64,000 bases of DNA from Gammaproteobacteria bacterium. GTDB taxonomy: Bacteria > Pseudomonadota > Gammaproteobacteria > GRL18. A program made the position numbers and the translations under genes. The notes below the pieces were generated by a model. The model had not been told where the DNA came from and ran no database searches. It saw only the letters and a program-made list of their open reading frames with translations. The first letter of the stretch is position 1. Each line of letters starts with the position of its first letter. The stretch lies in the NCBI GenBank assembly GCA_026994225.1, contig JALWRI010000097.1:77042-141041 (forward strand). Reading direction: 5' to 3'. Below are positions 34,201-35,835 of the stretch, piece by piece.

Positions 34201-35835
34201 TCAAAAGAAAACCCACAACTTTCTTATCATTTATATCAATTAGCGTATATATTATTTACCTCTGGTACAACGGGGATAGCTAAAGGCGTTGCCATAGAAC
34301 ATCATAGTGTGATAAATCTACTCAATGCGTTACAGCAATATCAATCTTTAACACCAAAAGATAAAGGTTCCTGGTGGACGGCAATCACGTTTGATGTATC
34401 GGTATATGAAATATTTTCAATACTTATCAGTGGGGCATGTTTATCTATCATCCCTGAAAATACTCGTTATCAAGTACAAGCATTATGCCATTATTTACAA
34501 CAACAAAAAATTACAAGTAGCTATCTCCCTCCTTTTGTATTAGATGATGTAGCAGAGTATGTAAGCCATCATAGATTATATTTACAACGTTTATTAGTGG
34601 GTGTGGAACCGATAGCAGAAAATGTATTACAGTCTATTCAGCGTAATATTCCCACACTAAGCATAATTAATGGCTATGGACCAACAGAAACCACTATTTG
34701 TGCAAGTTTATATCAAGTTGAAAATCAAAGTACTAAAAAACGCCGTACACCAATAGGTAAAGCGATACCACATACTCATATTTATCTATTAGATAAATAC
34801 TTACAAGCAGTTCCTCACGGAGCAATAGGGGAAATATATATTTCAGGCGCAGGACTTGCCAGAAAATATATAAATAGTGATGATAAAGAAGTAACGACTA
34901 CTTTTTTAGCTAATCCTTATTGCACATTACAGCAAGGGATATATCAACAATTATATAAAACTGGAGATTTAGCCCGTTATGATAATCAAGGGAATTTAAT
35001 TTTTATAGGGCGAAAAGATAGCCAAATTAAATTACGTGGATATCGAATTGCACTGTCTGAAATTGAAAATTGTTTAATGCAGCATGAAAAAGTAAAAAGC
35101 ACTCTGGTTATGGTCCAAAAAGAAAATACTAAACAAATACAGCAAGAATACCTGATAGCCTATATGATTTTAGATGATACAAAAATAGTAAATAGAGGTA
35201 ATACAGATAACAGTAAAGAAAAAATAGAAGATATGCTACAACATGAGTTAAGACAGTATTTACAACAATACTTACCCGATTATATGTTGCCACATAGCTT
35301 ATTATTCTTGCCACAATGGCCATTAAATCAAAGTGGAAAAATAGATAAAAAACAATTACCTAAAGCAATATTTAAAGAAAATAATGATTATCAAGAGGCT
35401 AAAACAGAGATGGAAAAATTACTCGTTTCCTTCTGTGCAGAGCAATTACAAAAACCAGTAAAAAGTATCAGTATGCTAGATAATTATTTTTCACTAGGTG
35501 GACATTCTCTACTTGCTGCAAAATTATTAGAAAATATTTATCAACATACCGGAATTTATTTACCTTTACATACCATTTTTACTACACCAGTACTTGGTGA
35601 TCTTGCACAATTACTCACACAAAAAGAACAGATTTCTGTTTCTATGATAGAGACCAATCCAGGTGATAATAATGAAGATACAACACAACAATCTATACAT
35701 AATAAAAGCCATAAATACAGTAATCAGAGTGATACAAATCAGGAACCAATGACTATTATACAAGAAGATATGTTAGATAATTTGTCTGAGGATGAAATAG
35801 ATGATTTATTAAAACACTTGGAAGATGAAATATAG
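2176..35835 (+). CDS. Giant FAAL-initiated NRPS with tandem cysteine heterocyclisation modules (11,219 aa)
   Basis: A single ORF of 33,660 bases encodes a protein of about 1.3 MDa. ATG at 2176 is preceded by AAGGGATGGGA, a good ribosome site. Domain order (carrier serine in brackets): FAAL, ACP (S641); Cy1-A1-T1 (S1702); Cy2-A2-T2 (S2788); Cy3-A3-T3 (S3877); Cy4-A4-T4 (S4949); Cy5-A5-T5 (S6067); Cy6-A6-T6 (S7144); Cy7-T7 (S7708); Cy8-T8 (S8273); C9-A9-T9 (S9470); C10-T10 (S10040); C11-A11-T11 (S11111); acidic tail. T1-T8 read GGDS and T9-T11 GGHS. Cy domains carry FPLxxxQxAYxLG[R/Q], DxxxxDxxS, GDFT and QTPQVWxD. A1-A6 have cysteine-type codes. Expected chemistry: a fatty acyl starter is extended by cysteines that are cyclised to thiazolines, then by Gly and others. 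No oxidase, methyltransferase, epimerase or thioesterase is visible. Product unknown. Confidence 0.95.
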   Translation: MADKDQPLMGVEDHQDKEIVITITTLLDLIQQQAKIFGDKNAYLFLYNGEEEAERISFSQLDQQCRIVAAGLQQITDPGNRVLLLLPQSIEYVVCFYACLYAGLIAVPAYPPRSARNLPRIQEIASDAQASVVISSTGIYQKFDTLLSDIPALRQLQWRTPEQLAKTRNKWKNPHLDTEDIAFLQYTSGSTSSPKGVMVTHANLLNNQRWIAKAAGNTDHSIIVSWLPLFHDLGLIGMMIQSLYLGALCVLMSPMSFIQRPARWLEAIHHYRGTFTAAPNFAYDLCVDKISDVKALDLSCWKVAINAAEPVNAKTLQNFTQYFAPAGFSAKALCPWYGLAEDTLIATASSPDDLPLIRYIDALALEQQQFIEVDVDHPHAKAVVSCGIASIGDTLHIVDQISHIPLAERQIGEIWIAGSSVAKGYWQHEIASAKTLQASLQSEDHKTPYLRTGDLGFLWDQQLYVCGRIKDVIIIRGQNYYPQDIEWVVEQSHPSLRPAANAAFTVDLSDTQTSADQLVLIQEVQRQALKNLDKKGIFQAIRFAVAETFGLQVSAIVLLSPMTLPKTSSGKVQRHAGKIAFEQQTLKVLADWQMIALDNVTLPVQSNNIQQLLSQQIAQLTQITIDELDIESPFLQFGLDSMALMTLLEILETHLGCVLSPNVLWDYPNINELARYLEKQSIDLSSQSIKKAPVQADKENRYQHFPLNAIQRAYYLGRQEAMLMGNNACYLYFETEIDDLDIQRLEIALKRVIARHDMLRAIFLSDMKQQVLPDIDNFILDIQDLRLSSPEHIQQQLLNVRHTMQAQKLALDKAPLFQIKVHLMQQSIRLHFGFDLLINDLRSLQIFFQDLHHYYLYPEQSLSPLSIQFRDYVLAQQSVDKSKHHNYLAAQQYWQEQLKQLPPAPELPLAINPKKLPQPQFVRHQLFIPEKQWKILQDVAQSQGLTTSMLICGCFCEVLARWSKNPAFTLNITLFQRENMHPDVHKLIGDFTHLLLLKVEHLAQDTLLQRCQKIQRQFLNDLSYRQVNGVDLLAKMAKTMQQVAMMPVVFTSALPLQQNQQQDIIPSWLGRRIYSVSQTPQVWLDHQVYEENKGLLLSWDVVDALFPPGMIGDMFRCYKRLLFNLASNKQLGWQTQPLKLSQEQQHVLAHIHHHSVPFPEKLLHEDFYQHVTHTPDKLAIIAPDKQLSYFELARISNYIAHRLHREGLQLEDNVAVIIEKSWQQTVACLAILQAGGCYIPIDPHLPSQRLAYLLHHTDCHYVLTQDNYAQKINTLVTADSKVYSLDSHDFSNESDHSLDIHQMPEQRAYIIFTSGSTGQPKGVMMSHKSVMNTLDYIIESQQIHSSDKVLALSNLNFDLSVFDIFATLSVGATIIIPDPKREREPFYLLELIARFQVTIWNSVPALMKMLVDNMLTDSNSLHSLRKILLSGDWIPLELPRAIWQYAPDAEIISLGGATEAAIWSTAYPIVKNKTCSRSIPYGKALANQQLYILNPELAECPFWVTGEIYIAGAGLAQGYWKDKEKTAQRFIYHPTRKQRLYRTGDLGRYLPDGNIEFLGREDFQVKIAGYRIELGEIEATLLQHPDISECVVKVVKDTQLAAYYVAMHVDLNKTVLLDFLRQHLPQYMLPVYFIPLPALPLSVNGKINRNALPAPQTIQNKTIQGAKTAIQKWLVHCWATVLHLDSFMISIDDNFFSLGGDSLSAIRLLNAIHQHFQQRIPLGEFFQYYLTITLLSEHLEQQDTNRVLDNNIYPTWQYDPDAAYDIFPLHAIQQAYFLGQQGHFELGNTACHFYLEMAVEDLQLSLLETTWNQIIQRHPMLRAIILADGSGQQVLKSVPFYSIQEIDLQGLSKTQQTQHLTAIRKKMSAQMYSSDKWPLFDIIAIKISDSCYQLHFSFDLLIADVWSFLIFSREWQQLYHNAQHTMDNSLPVLQASFRDYILTEKKLTTSKAWKQAWKYWIDRIDSLPPAPTLALQQTPDKITEPEFCRYEFHLSARHWKKLSDYAGKQGLTPSMVLCNAYANILARWSECPDFTLNLTLFNRLPLHHQVDQLVGDFTALELLEVHIDNRYTFVQQVKQLQQQLLQDMEYRIVNGIHIMQEIARKKNSSGRAILPVVFTCALPVQEQQEDNSALTETFPLSWLGKKIYSITQTPQVWLDHQVFADQDGIVLSWDVVDALFPKQMIEDMFHVYQQSILRLIYDPKCWEERYSLPLPITQQSLQQKSNENNTLLSTEQCLHTRFIQQARKTPHKIALIQAHNTFSYLDILLLANRIAHRLLWEQVQAEECVAVLMSKGWEQSVACLGILNAGAAYVPLDPTLPAKRLQLLLQETGVRFVLTQTIWQECLDLPASITLLAVDSDDFAGENDTDLDTRQSPTSLAYVIFTSGSTGIPKGVMMSHKAVQNTLQDVIRRYHIQASDKILALSNLNFDLSVFDIFASLSVGASIIIPDPEKEREPLYWQSLLQTQQITIWNSVPALFQMLLDSIPTEDNGIRREEYLASLRLVMLSGDWLAMDMVHSLREYYPHIQLVSLGGATEAAIWSIAYPVDQIDPAWRSIPYGKPLANQSFYIFNTQMEACPVWVPGELYIGGAGLALGYWNDKQKTAEKFISHPTTGERLYKTGDLGRYHADGNIEFLGRSDFQVKISGYRIELGEIEATLLAYTGITQAVVNVYKEQHEGKTISHLIAYYVSDHIVDIDQCYQFLQQRLPGYMLPQAFIVLPELPLTGNAKVDRKALPTPLAEQFYHGTEIRAAKTTTEQFIVEHWQTLLKTTISHVGQNFFHLGGDSLAATRSLTLLREHFNTALTLHDFFSYPNIARLAAYLDQKNDLPTIADPIALPSIEPNQNERYAPFPLNDIQQAYWLGRHGGFELGNIACHFYFETRTCKLNWQRLNATWNVLIQQHDMLRAIILPEGQQQVLKTVPAYQFQYTDLRGQSQSAQQKSIFAVRKELEAQLFDTSIWPLFDIRVQQLTDQELRLHFSFDFLIADVWSFLILFSQWQTLYQHPESAKACIPLELSFRDYVLAEKAYNAEQSHAWKYWQERIKHLPLGPQLPQKQQAKEISQPHFVRYHTTLFAAQWQQLKTLGQQYNLTPSMLICAIFAEILGFWSRSKHFTLNLTLFNRLAMHPQVEQIVGDFTSLTLLEWQGEQEKTSFIQRAQALQQQLLADLEHRQVNGIRVLREYNRVHQLGDSIAMPIVFTSALPLKEKDSEENFPLNWLGERIYSVSQTPQVWMDHHVYEEQGKLILSWDSIPALFPDGVLEQMFDAYQDLLQRLLHNAALWHQQSLLSLPAQQLQRREAYNDTFDSTISPTLLQQGFFESVRQYPEAIAIITADKTLSYQATYHRVLSLAEQIKTAFAAHTSNAPIAGEKIAIVMQKGWEQSIACLAILHLGAVYVPLATDLPSHRLAYLLDTIEAKCVLTQSYRPSQCTIPTSLINIEVDTVPVRTDITYLPSSTPLSAPAYIIFTSGSTGTPKGVVITHAAASNTLQDIIQRYAISKQDTFLALSSLSFDLSVFDIFACFSCAACLLIPTVAQQHEPSHWLQLMRQHAITIWNSAPPLMTMLAEYINTHSPDSDAIAMPYRLNDLRLVMLSGDWIPVMLPHWIHQFAPNANIYSLGGATEAAIWSIHYPVIQDFSQHKSIPYGMPLANQQVYILNKQLQDCPEWVVGDIYIAGKGLALEYWKDPKKTAQAFIIHPEKQLRLYQTGDLGRFTTQSYIEFLGREDQQVKIAGYRIELGEIEHYLLQYPKISQALLITWNSSESASATPQLIAYYIAENTISPSLIRHFLAEYLPTYMLPHYFYPLTCFPLTANGKLDRNALPKPDIDNHQEDITPTSPRSASSDTEKWLVAQWQQLLPAYVEDIAHGFFDAGGDSLTASRLANNIYQQYAINIPLRIFFQTDTDIAFLAKYITQALQQTHTDNNIEMSITLPQIHTDEEKRYQKFPLNAIQQAYWLGRQGGFDLGNIACHFYLEIALASEIQIDRLETAWNKVITRHDMLRAVILPEGKQQVLANCPDYHFQRYFDQKQLAPLRAQLSEQMLATDSWPLFDIRSVETPEQTVLLISFDLLIADIYSFLLILQDWKRFYQHPNAALPPLTLQFRDYVLAEQQLQDSDYVAKDKAYWQQRLENLPPAPQLALAKKPADITDPHFVRYSKVLDKKTWQQLQQQAKIYHITPSALLCAAYSKVLARWSKNPHFTLNLTLFNRLPIHSQVEQIVGDFTSVTLLEIDHRQQDGKPLDFAHFALRVQEQLLQDLEHRNISGVTLLRQMRQQNRAVMMPVIFTSALPLQQQGEYDNHLTSIDWLGKRTYSISQTPQVWIDHQVFEEQGKLVLSWDVVEALFPAGMPSLLFDSYCQYLQQLLLPATWQQPHTELLPTTQHLLHQQMQQENTLTHSYQHILSGVNFEQASIALQDSQEHICYTDLDHYSQAIAGYLQQYHGDSSAKEEQAVVILMEKHWQQALAAVAVIRAGYYYVPIDIALPPQRIALLLEQLQQPIVLTRTVHMEQLQPYAEHLIALDNILSQSETLHTAKAQYQAITPNPQQLAYMIFTSGSTGIPKGVMIEHGSVSNTLYSINQRYHISAQDCFFALSSLSFDLSVYDLFASLQVGAKLVFPDSALSREPAHYLEIIQAQQVTVWNSAPALMQLLLDYLEDSHFQGSLPLQKVLLSGDWIPVDMPDRIWQFAPQAKIYSLGGATEASIWSIDYPITYSQKDKTAIPYGKALPNQGFYVLNSNLEECPDAVVGELYISGKGLARGYFNDPQKTAQVFITHPVTGQRLYKTGDLGCYSSDGVILFIGREDQQVKIAGYRIELGEIEAVLQQHSAVRRAVVLMDGQQLYATVQVEQCNAETKQLLQSYLSQHLPRYMLPKTLLLLSQIPLSANGKVDHKTLLRQLKEKAVQQGHSDTQQDVAETTTEQWLAQLWQDILGLQQVYLQDNFFTLGGDSLIATRMLNRIRQHFQIGLSLADFFACDDIQTLAIAIDQAQQQHINPLPTIEPDWEKQYEPFPLNTIQQAYWLGRQSDFALGNIACHLYVEMDSINLDLESFNWALQQLIARHAMLRAIVRKDGLQQVLKQVASYHIDVNDYRSLSLPERKEQLQRLRYQLSHQVRDPQVWPLFHITASKLTDSQDANGEITTHTRVHFGFDLLIADMSSLILLFEEWRQLYQLKQHQQTNDQRLPPLAIAFRDYVLAEQQYQQSESYHKAWAYWSARLEQLPNAPELPLAKKIEDIKQPRFTRLESTLDVGAWNSLKSIAQQQGLTASLLLLTLYADLLASWSKTAHFSLNLTLFNRLPFHPQINYIIGDFTALTLLEIDLRHRASLLDKARCIQKQLLQDLDHAAVSGVEVLRARAKQHQMPKVIPIIFTSALPVQQHENTPPGSTAGSPYWLGERVYSITQTPQVWLDHQIFEEQGKLLYSWDYVEELFPEQFLPQMFTQYSQKLRQFAADSRQLLQQGIDWLPENWLAQLQATDGALKLAPAPVNRPFLHRGFMDYLQQNPEHTAIIAAHCDHAATHISYLALYQKSLILAKKLLAQSVPTNTLVAILLPKSWQQVAACLATLLAGAAYLPIDIALPQARMHILLQQGEVQQLFTDSKSLQDDNWQDFFQQLKQAGIQIHVIDNSFTPAVPAHFDENYPDCLQDLTAQDLAYVIFTSGSTGMPKGVMIEHAAVYNTLSAINEKYQISDKDTLLALSSLSFDLSVYDIFGILAAGATLVIPDHRQQRQPAHWQTLMQEYGVTIWNSAPAMMQMLLDYYTDQASETLAISIANTPLHTVMLSGDWIPVEVPDRIWHYYRDCKLYSLGGATEAAIWSIDYSIEQSQKFRSSIPYGRALAGQQVYILNAQYQICPMWVSGSIYIAGKGLARGYWKDQQKTQAAFIHHPQTGERLYYTGDRGRYLPDGIIEFLGREDFQVKIAGYRIEPGEIEQTLEQYPGVEQSLVLTHKQGLTPHGSTHRWQLLAYVQCSEALSQDAEYNLALQQYLAAHLPTYMLPQQIFLLTHFPLTSNGKIDRNALPTPILQHDTLPQRYASTPLEQQLTQIWQTFLVADKIALDESFYSLGGDSLIATRLIRKINEQLHVNIRLGDFLQHYYSIQKLNNYLQQQTIASVDILPTLSYPIMQADTAHRNSPFPLNDIQQAYWLGRQGGFVLGNIACHFYFEMQTETLDLQRLNDTWNTLIQRHDMLRCVIRDGQQQILPDVPYYTFHCIDVTHFSPSAQQQSILQVRKQLAEQMLDTTTWPIFDIRAHRLATNTLRLHFSFDFLIADVWSSLILFSEWEQLYHDPATTLPKLTIQFRDYVIAERALHHSEQLETGWKYWQQRIINMPPGPDLPLAVNPADIHQPHFIRLDHSLPKHQWMQIKRLSRKYQLTSSMVLCAAFSEVLARWSQSPHFTINLTLFNRLPLHPQIEQIVGDFTTLILLQRDPQAYLFVDRAKALQQQLSRDLEHRHISGVRVLREYGRVHGSSATATMPIVFTSALPLKDQDSDEIFPMGWLGERIYSISQTPQVWMDHHVYEAEGALLFNWDVVEGLFPESMLDDMFSSYCQVLYTLADSEMAWQQQNIVDLPAIQQQQRAYYNYQASMESIPEKEQYLHAGFLFQVQHFPQRIAICTPAQQLSYAQLYQYSAQLAHFLYQHINATKHPYIAVIMDKGVEQAIACLAILQAGAAYVPIDPQLPLERISYILQLIDCQYLLTQSWHHHGQKLMPALSCIAVDTWQHFDPDAMPPLLPVVRHASDIAYIIFTSGSTGVPKGVMISHQAASNTIRDINQRYQIQANDRIFALSSLSFDLSVYDLFGSFAAGATLVYPDAKQEREPHYWLQLLAEQAITVWNSAPALIKMLLDYAQHAKVKVDIHHLRIVMLSGDWIPVTLPDQLWQYHPDIQIYSLGGATEAAIWSIHYPILHSHKNAPSIPYGKPLAQQKIYVLNEDLQWCPDWVSGDIYIAGKGLADAYFADRDKTAKAFIYHPYSNERLYKTGDLGRFLPTGVIEFLGRKDFQVKIQGYRIELGEIEAVLNSHNEVNNTLVIAWPSTINNTQKNRQLVAYINGAASISTLQAYLRDKLPAYMIPRYFISISNWPLTRNGKIDRNALPAPLTTEKEAVKVTKTSNTLTQIWLLRLWQEVLQQDKIQIEDNFFHLGGDSLAATRIVAKVNEFFAITLRLGEFFAQGQTIAQLSDWIEAATPLTNPTATLPFINIEATQRYTPFPLNAVQQAYWLGRQNQFELGNIACHLYMEVDLFKVDRQRLEDTWNQLIQHHDMLRAVVLNQGQQQILEKVARYQITHSDLQNKNDWEQLSYTQTLRAKMEDEVRDPSVWPLFALHTVQLNAEKIRLYLSFDLLIADAYSFMLLFKQWNGLYTDKTLTLPPLMLSFRDYVLAEQQYQHTESYKKAWQYWQQRLPHLPPAPLLPLQTAPEEVIQPHFVRYQHRFDARLWKTLQTQAQQHAITPSVLLCSAYAHILAKYSQQRHFSLNLTLFNRLPVDPQINDLVGDFTSLTLLEVQQTAPDFLGNARQLQQQLLSDLEYRAVNGVSLLRELALLQNNPRKAVMPVIFTSALPLQEDDKKLIDTQLMSEIHYMITQTPQVWLDHQVFEQDGGLYISWDVVEALFEPPLIEGMFQDYIQFLQQLAEQTNIWKEDYLVNLASNTTETNNTPENNIVATAETMPSKQTVHPPATETEKQLAALWQELLDIDQIDQTDHFFHLGGDSLQATRLIARLQQVFAQEVPLASIFMPENTLQKLALQLQNKQFKQPAKQQMLLTMDWQNRYQPFPLNTIQQAYWLGRQSSFTLGNVACQVYFETETDNIDIARLQESWQYVIARHDMLRAVILENGQQQVLENVPIYTIQVDDISSLPATEQTSLLQQVRDRLSHQMLDIYCWPLFSISAHQLTTKKYRLHFSFDLLIADMWSFIQFFKDWQHYYHHLDTHLPPLRLLFRDYVMAEKSWQSSPSWQTSWQYWLDRIETLPQAPQLPLAVAAESISQPRFHRYTGKLDAAHWQRLQQLAQSLHITPSVLLCCAYAKVLQQWSEYPDFTLNLTLFNRQAVHAQINQIVGDFTSVNLLQYQHQDNFLQQAEQLQQQLLEDLEHRQVSGVQVLGEILRRQGRSHNAPMMPVIFTSALPLQENIAADTFAMDTQWLGESIYNITQTPQVWLDCQVYQQQGVLHFSWDVVDQLFPSGCIANMFAAMQTLLVQLQDKSYWYTAQTIVSDQAQQMLAKSLLHATVTTEQTETPYIPAYDAVQQWLIHYWAELLPIDKHRSLSILDDFFLLGGDSLLATRLLARINKHFHITLSLREIFHHRVLQDLAEQISEQQHNSVATSETRINILSRQQSLPLSFIQERLWFIEQWQPGNPVYHLPSALKLTGWLHLDALNDALTAIMHRHEGLRSHFVSLGGTPLLQIASISDNYTFEIVDLHQHKENISEQLQQAASQAFDFVKGPLIRGTVFYLQDANDEIAQQAEYIILLTVHHIVADGWSLGIFIEEFSHYYQHFVHNTPVSLPALPLQYADVAAWQRQQTQRIQQQLSYWQEQLANIPVMELPSDAPRPAVFSYRGQRCVYHLENELLAQLEKQAEQQGVSLFMLLLAVFGLLLHHYTQEDDIIIGSPIAGRERTEIEPLIGAFVNNLVLRIRKLQNLHFNDLLQQVKATTLAAYQHQDVPFEQLVEHLHIERNTSHTPLFQVLFALQNIPMPKLQLPALTWQSIPVDMGVSRCDLSMEIQNEHNAAHSQWKMWLEFNTDIFVKRRIDRLAQHYQYLLQQVVKQPNKAISDFSLEEISLEQYLTITTTYQSPLPQTVAAFVSLFEQQVVQQQHKTAVIFRGQAWSYLQLNEKANQLAHQLLSFDVQAGQVIAIYLQRSPLLLVATLAIHKISAAYLPLDPHYPQQRLQYMQQDSGATILLTEQALEQQAEKIFNPVNALTLVSIDAPLLHGSCENPLKPHHKEDLAYLIYTSGSTGQAKGVAIEQGHLLNFLLSMQKRPGLQQGDTLLAVTSLSFDIAALELFLPLISGARIILAHDTEVNDPVRLQTLLKDWHVSIMQATPASWKLLLESQWQPDIPLKVLSGGEALSRQLAKQLLANPAITLWNMYGPTETTVWSSCHQVKQVDNKGIPLGTAIDNTQLYVLDSQQRIQAFGIPGELYIGGAGVARGYWKRAELTQQYFIPNPFDNTQRLYRTKDKVCLYEDGSLYYLGRLDHQIKLRGYRIELEEIEYYLNQYPSIKESVVVVQKTANLEEKLLAYIINKERRSGQRKGINTTDAKMASIPYYWFSKGQIAENTITDSVQIEEKTKYYFHQIAHLLCQYDKTIHDIIFYCHAVEKRIQLFLFLDEKREEQLRSVLQQWFAAHTEIAIQFYFLASLPLLENGKLDEQALHAVSQHKQDNLKLREYLQQYLPVYMLPHTYIVIDQFPLTANGKIDKKALMQQETSLSLPQHSHYQQPLTETEQHIADIWSKLLDTHPIGRSDNFFHLGGHSLLASRVIAQINEQLAQSIRIPDLFLHPQLQQFAQYIDSYYRSSTIKTKASLQSFPNTDQETVTTAYRLSFMQERLWFMQQLYPDNYAYNLPVALRMQGTLNSELLQKSITFICQQHTVLRSHFFLQDNIPYAQIGDSADQAYQWQKIYFNATQENPLNMDYWVKTQIDKQARKPFNLDSDPLLRICVFHLGEQDSILLLVVHHIIADGQSCQLLLNELSRVYIALQQQQTITLEEIRYQYYDYALWQRNNDVTEQLAYWQQLLDDPLAVLDLPLDHLRGTSQRFEGKTLQYLLPEKLQQSLIEVAKHHEITPFMIALSALSVLFYRYSDQGILNIGTTVAGRTHKATETLLGLFMNTLVLRCNLQHNPNIAQLFKRLKKTVVEAFAHQDIPFAQVVESLPIERNLAITPVFQVMIIYQDMHFPMIQLPDLKIENIAFDHGSAKYDVTLYINATQQGMQCVWEYNAHLFEKSTIMQWAEQYESLLYTMLHSPQLHIEELLPPQQHTNANTIKINTSEQVITDHKNLPTHHCYPDTGFTTHLEQNITLLWQELLQCKDISMQDNFFDLGGHSLLANQCIVRLRDQLHIDMAIQKLFQYPVLKDFIRHAAQYQQQYISIPLRTITANNYPLSFAQQRIYFLQQLQQSSVLYHIPMLIHTTENIDIELLRWSIEQVCLQHSLLRAAIIQDEDNNSVLHVHKKVAITIANQPGSEKEIEKILSKAIATPIALDTAPLFHVACWKTEQQQYLLFCFHHIIVDAWSVNIILKDVFSYYQDKQKNSHYKVEKTPYCYDYRSYIHWQQAYLETDNVKQQLPYWKQQLADIEVLQLACDYPRPVVLSYHGAKYPVDISSFTAPLYTLSQSQGVSIFMLLLTVFKVLLYRYSQQTDIIVGTPISGRNREEFENIVGLFINNLALRSDLSNNPYFDQLLDTVKTTCLAAYDHQDIPFEQLVDSLQIERNAAYTPIFQVMFALQNSHDVVQNNSHLLLSNASLMQIDTHTAKYELSLELWEGKEGLSGVFEYNTDLFSEQSIAQMTQHFYQIIAAILDNPHQRLHHIPLSGHSIPTEEKYPVSRYGLHQLFEQQVTLYPDNIALEFYQDKNWKTLSYRELNHKANQFAHYLLAQDMDTESCIAICLPRNQNMLIAILAILKAGCVYLPLDYHQPSQRLQRLLEQSNSRYLFTDKHLEPLLDFSSLPKIIMDRVNIAAYSKENPQLSYHLYQLAYILFTSGTTGIAKGVAIEHHSVINLLNALQQYQSLTPKDKGSWWTAITFDVSVYEIFSILISGACLSIIPENTRYQVQALCHYLQQQKITSSYLPPFVLDDVAEYVSHHRLYLQRLLVGVEPIAENVLQSIQRNIPTLSIINGYGPTETTICASLYQVENQSTKKRRTPIGKAIPHTHIYLLDKYLQAVPHGAIGEIYISGAGLARKYINSDDKEVTTTFLANPYCTLQQGIYQQLYKTGDLARYDNQGNLIFIGRKDSQIKLRGYRIALSEIENCLMQHEKVKSTLVMVQKENTKQIQQEYLIAYMILDDTKIVNRGNTDNSKEKIEDMLQHELRQYLQQYLPDYMLPHSLLFLPQWPLNQSGKIDKKQLPKAIFKENNDYQEAKTEMEKLLVSFCAEQLQKPVKSISMLDNYFSLGGHSLLAAKLLENIYQHTGIYLPLHTIFTTPVLGDLAQLLTQKEQISVSMIETNPGDNNEDTTQQSIHNKSHKYSNQSDTNQEPMTIIQEDMLDNLSEDEIDDLLKHLEDEI
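4271..7440 (+). other. NRPS module 1: Cy-A(Cys)-T
   Basis: Cy1 has FPLN at F705 and the DLLINDLRS catalytic motif (D835, D840, S843). 'PVVFTSAL' and 'QTPQVWLDHQV' are intact. A1 (ATP loop from F1312) has pocket residues D-L-F-N-L-S-L-I-W. This is the known cysteine code DLYNLSLIW with Tyr239 changed to Phe. T1 carries S1702. Cy1 would join the fatty acyl group to Cys and form a 2-alkyl-thiazoline. Confidence 0.85.
7441..10710 (+). other. NRPS module 2: Cy-A(Cys)-T
   Basis: Cy2: FPLH (F1767) and DLLIADVWS (D1899, D1904, S1907). The FTS motif reads FTC ('PVVFTCAL'), which keeps the Thr. QTPQVWLD is intact. A2 (ATP loop F2385) has code D-L-F-N-M-S-L-I-W, cysteine-like with Phe at 239. T2 serine is S2788. 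Confidence 0.85.
10711..13980 (+). other. NRPS module 3: Cy-A(Cys)-T
   Basis: Cy3: FPLN (F2853), DFLIADVWS (D2984, D2989, S2992), FTS and QTPQVWMD intact. A3 (ATP loop F3468) has code D-L-F-N-M-S-L-I-W. Its segment after A4 ('ACFSCAACLLIPTVAQQ') diverges from the other five cysteine A domains, but the pocket positions are kept. T3 reads DAGGDS with S3877. Confidence 0.85.
13981..17190 (+). other. NRPS module 4: Cy-A(Cys)-T
   Basis: Cy4: FPLN (F3947), DLLIADIYS (D4070, D4075, S4078), FTS and QTPQVWID intact. A4 (ATP loop F4553) has code D-L-Y-N-L-S-L-I-W, an exact match to a known cysteine code. Its N-terminal A subdomain is shorter than in its neighbours. T4 serine is S4949. Confidence 0.87.
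17191..20560 (+). other. NRPS module 5: Cy-A(Cys)-T
   Basis: Cy5: FPLN (F5010), DLLIADMSS (D5150, D5155, S5158), FTS and QTPQVWLD intact. A5 (ATP loop from F5657) has code D-L-Y-N-M-S-L-I-W, a known cysteine code. Oddities: the A7 motif reads TGDRGR instead of TGDLGR and the A8 region reads 'YRIEPGEIE' instead of 'YRIELGEIE'. The catalytic Asp of TGD is kept. T5 serine is S6067. Confidence 0.85.
20561..23780 (+). other. NRPS module 6: Cy-A(Cys)-T
   Basis: Cy6: FPLN (F6134), DFLIADVWS (D6264, D6269, S6272), FTS and QTPQVWMD intact. Cy6 closely resembles Cy3 ('PFPLNDIQQAYWLGR', 'DFLIADVWS', 'WMDHHVYE'). A6 (ATP loop F6746) has code D-L-Y-N-M-S-L-I-W, a known cysteine code. T6 serine is S7144. 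Confidence 0.87.
23781..25470 (+). other. NRPS module 7: Cy-T without A domain
   Basis: Cy7: FPLN (F7208), DLLIADAYS (D7339, D7344, S7347), 'PVIFTSAL' and QTPQVWLD intact. A Thr/Asn/Glu-rich linker of roughly 50 residues then leads straight to T7 (S7708, LGGDS); there is no adenylation domain. Consecutive carrier serines here lie about 565 residues apart instead of about 1,080. T7 must be charged by another A domain, or the module is skipped or works on the chain from T6. Confidence 0.87.
25471..27150 (+). other. NRPS module 8: Cy-T without A domain
   Basis: Cy8: FPLN (F7771), DLLIADMWS (D7902, D7907, S7910), 'PVIFTSAL' and QTPQVWLD intact (followed by CQV instead of HQV). A short linker joins it to T8 (S8273, LGGDS), again without an A domain. 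T8 keeps the GGDS form of the cysteine modules, so modules 7 and 8 belong to the same lineage as modules 1-6. Confidence 0.87.
27151..30770 (+). other. NRPS module 9: C-A(Gly-like)-T with duplicated A C-terminal subdomain
   Basis: C9 is an ordinary LCL-type domain ('PLSFIQERLWF'; HHIVADG at H8469-G8475). A9 (ATP loop from Y8948) has pocket residues D-I-L-Q-L-G-M-V-W, close to the glycine code DILQLGLIW. After 'GYRIELEEIE' and 'LAYIINKE' there is an insertion of about 130 residues (nt about 29,900-30,300). It ends in an A10-like motif 'LPLLENGKLDEQAL', and the genuine 'FPLTANGKIDKKAL' follows. T9 serine is S9470 (LGGHS). Confidence 0.82.
30771..32450 (+). other. NRPS module 10: C-T without A domain
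   Basis: C10 has 'RLSFMQERLWFMQQL' and HHIIADG (H9672-G9678). A linker of about 50 residues with no recognisable domain follows, then T10 (S10040, LGGHS). No adenylation domain is present. Loading in trans, or chain pass-through, would be needed. Confidence 0.83.
32451..35640 (+). other. NRPS module 11: C-A-T, terminal module
   Basis: C11 has 'PLSFAQQRIYFLQQL' and HHIIVDA (H10221-A10227), with Ala replacing the last Gly of HHxxxDG; the catalytic second His is kept and this variant occurs in active domains. A11 (ATP loop 'FTSGTTGIAKG') has pocket residues D-V-Y-Y-L-G-G-I-C, which I cannot assign to a substrate. T11 serine is S11111 (LGGHS). No condensation, reductase or thioesterase domain follows. 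Confidence 0.82.
35641..35835 (+). other. C-terminal acidic helix, possible docking tail of the giant NRPS
   Basis: After T11 come about 40 polar residues (Asn, Ser, Gln, Thr, Asp), then the final 21 residues, rich in Leu, Asp and Glu ('LSEDEIDDLLKHLEDEI' at the very end). Short acidic amphipathic tails of this type end many multi-protein NRPS subunits and bind the N-terminus of the next subunit. With no release domain present, a docking role is plausible but inferred. Confidence 0.5.
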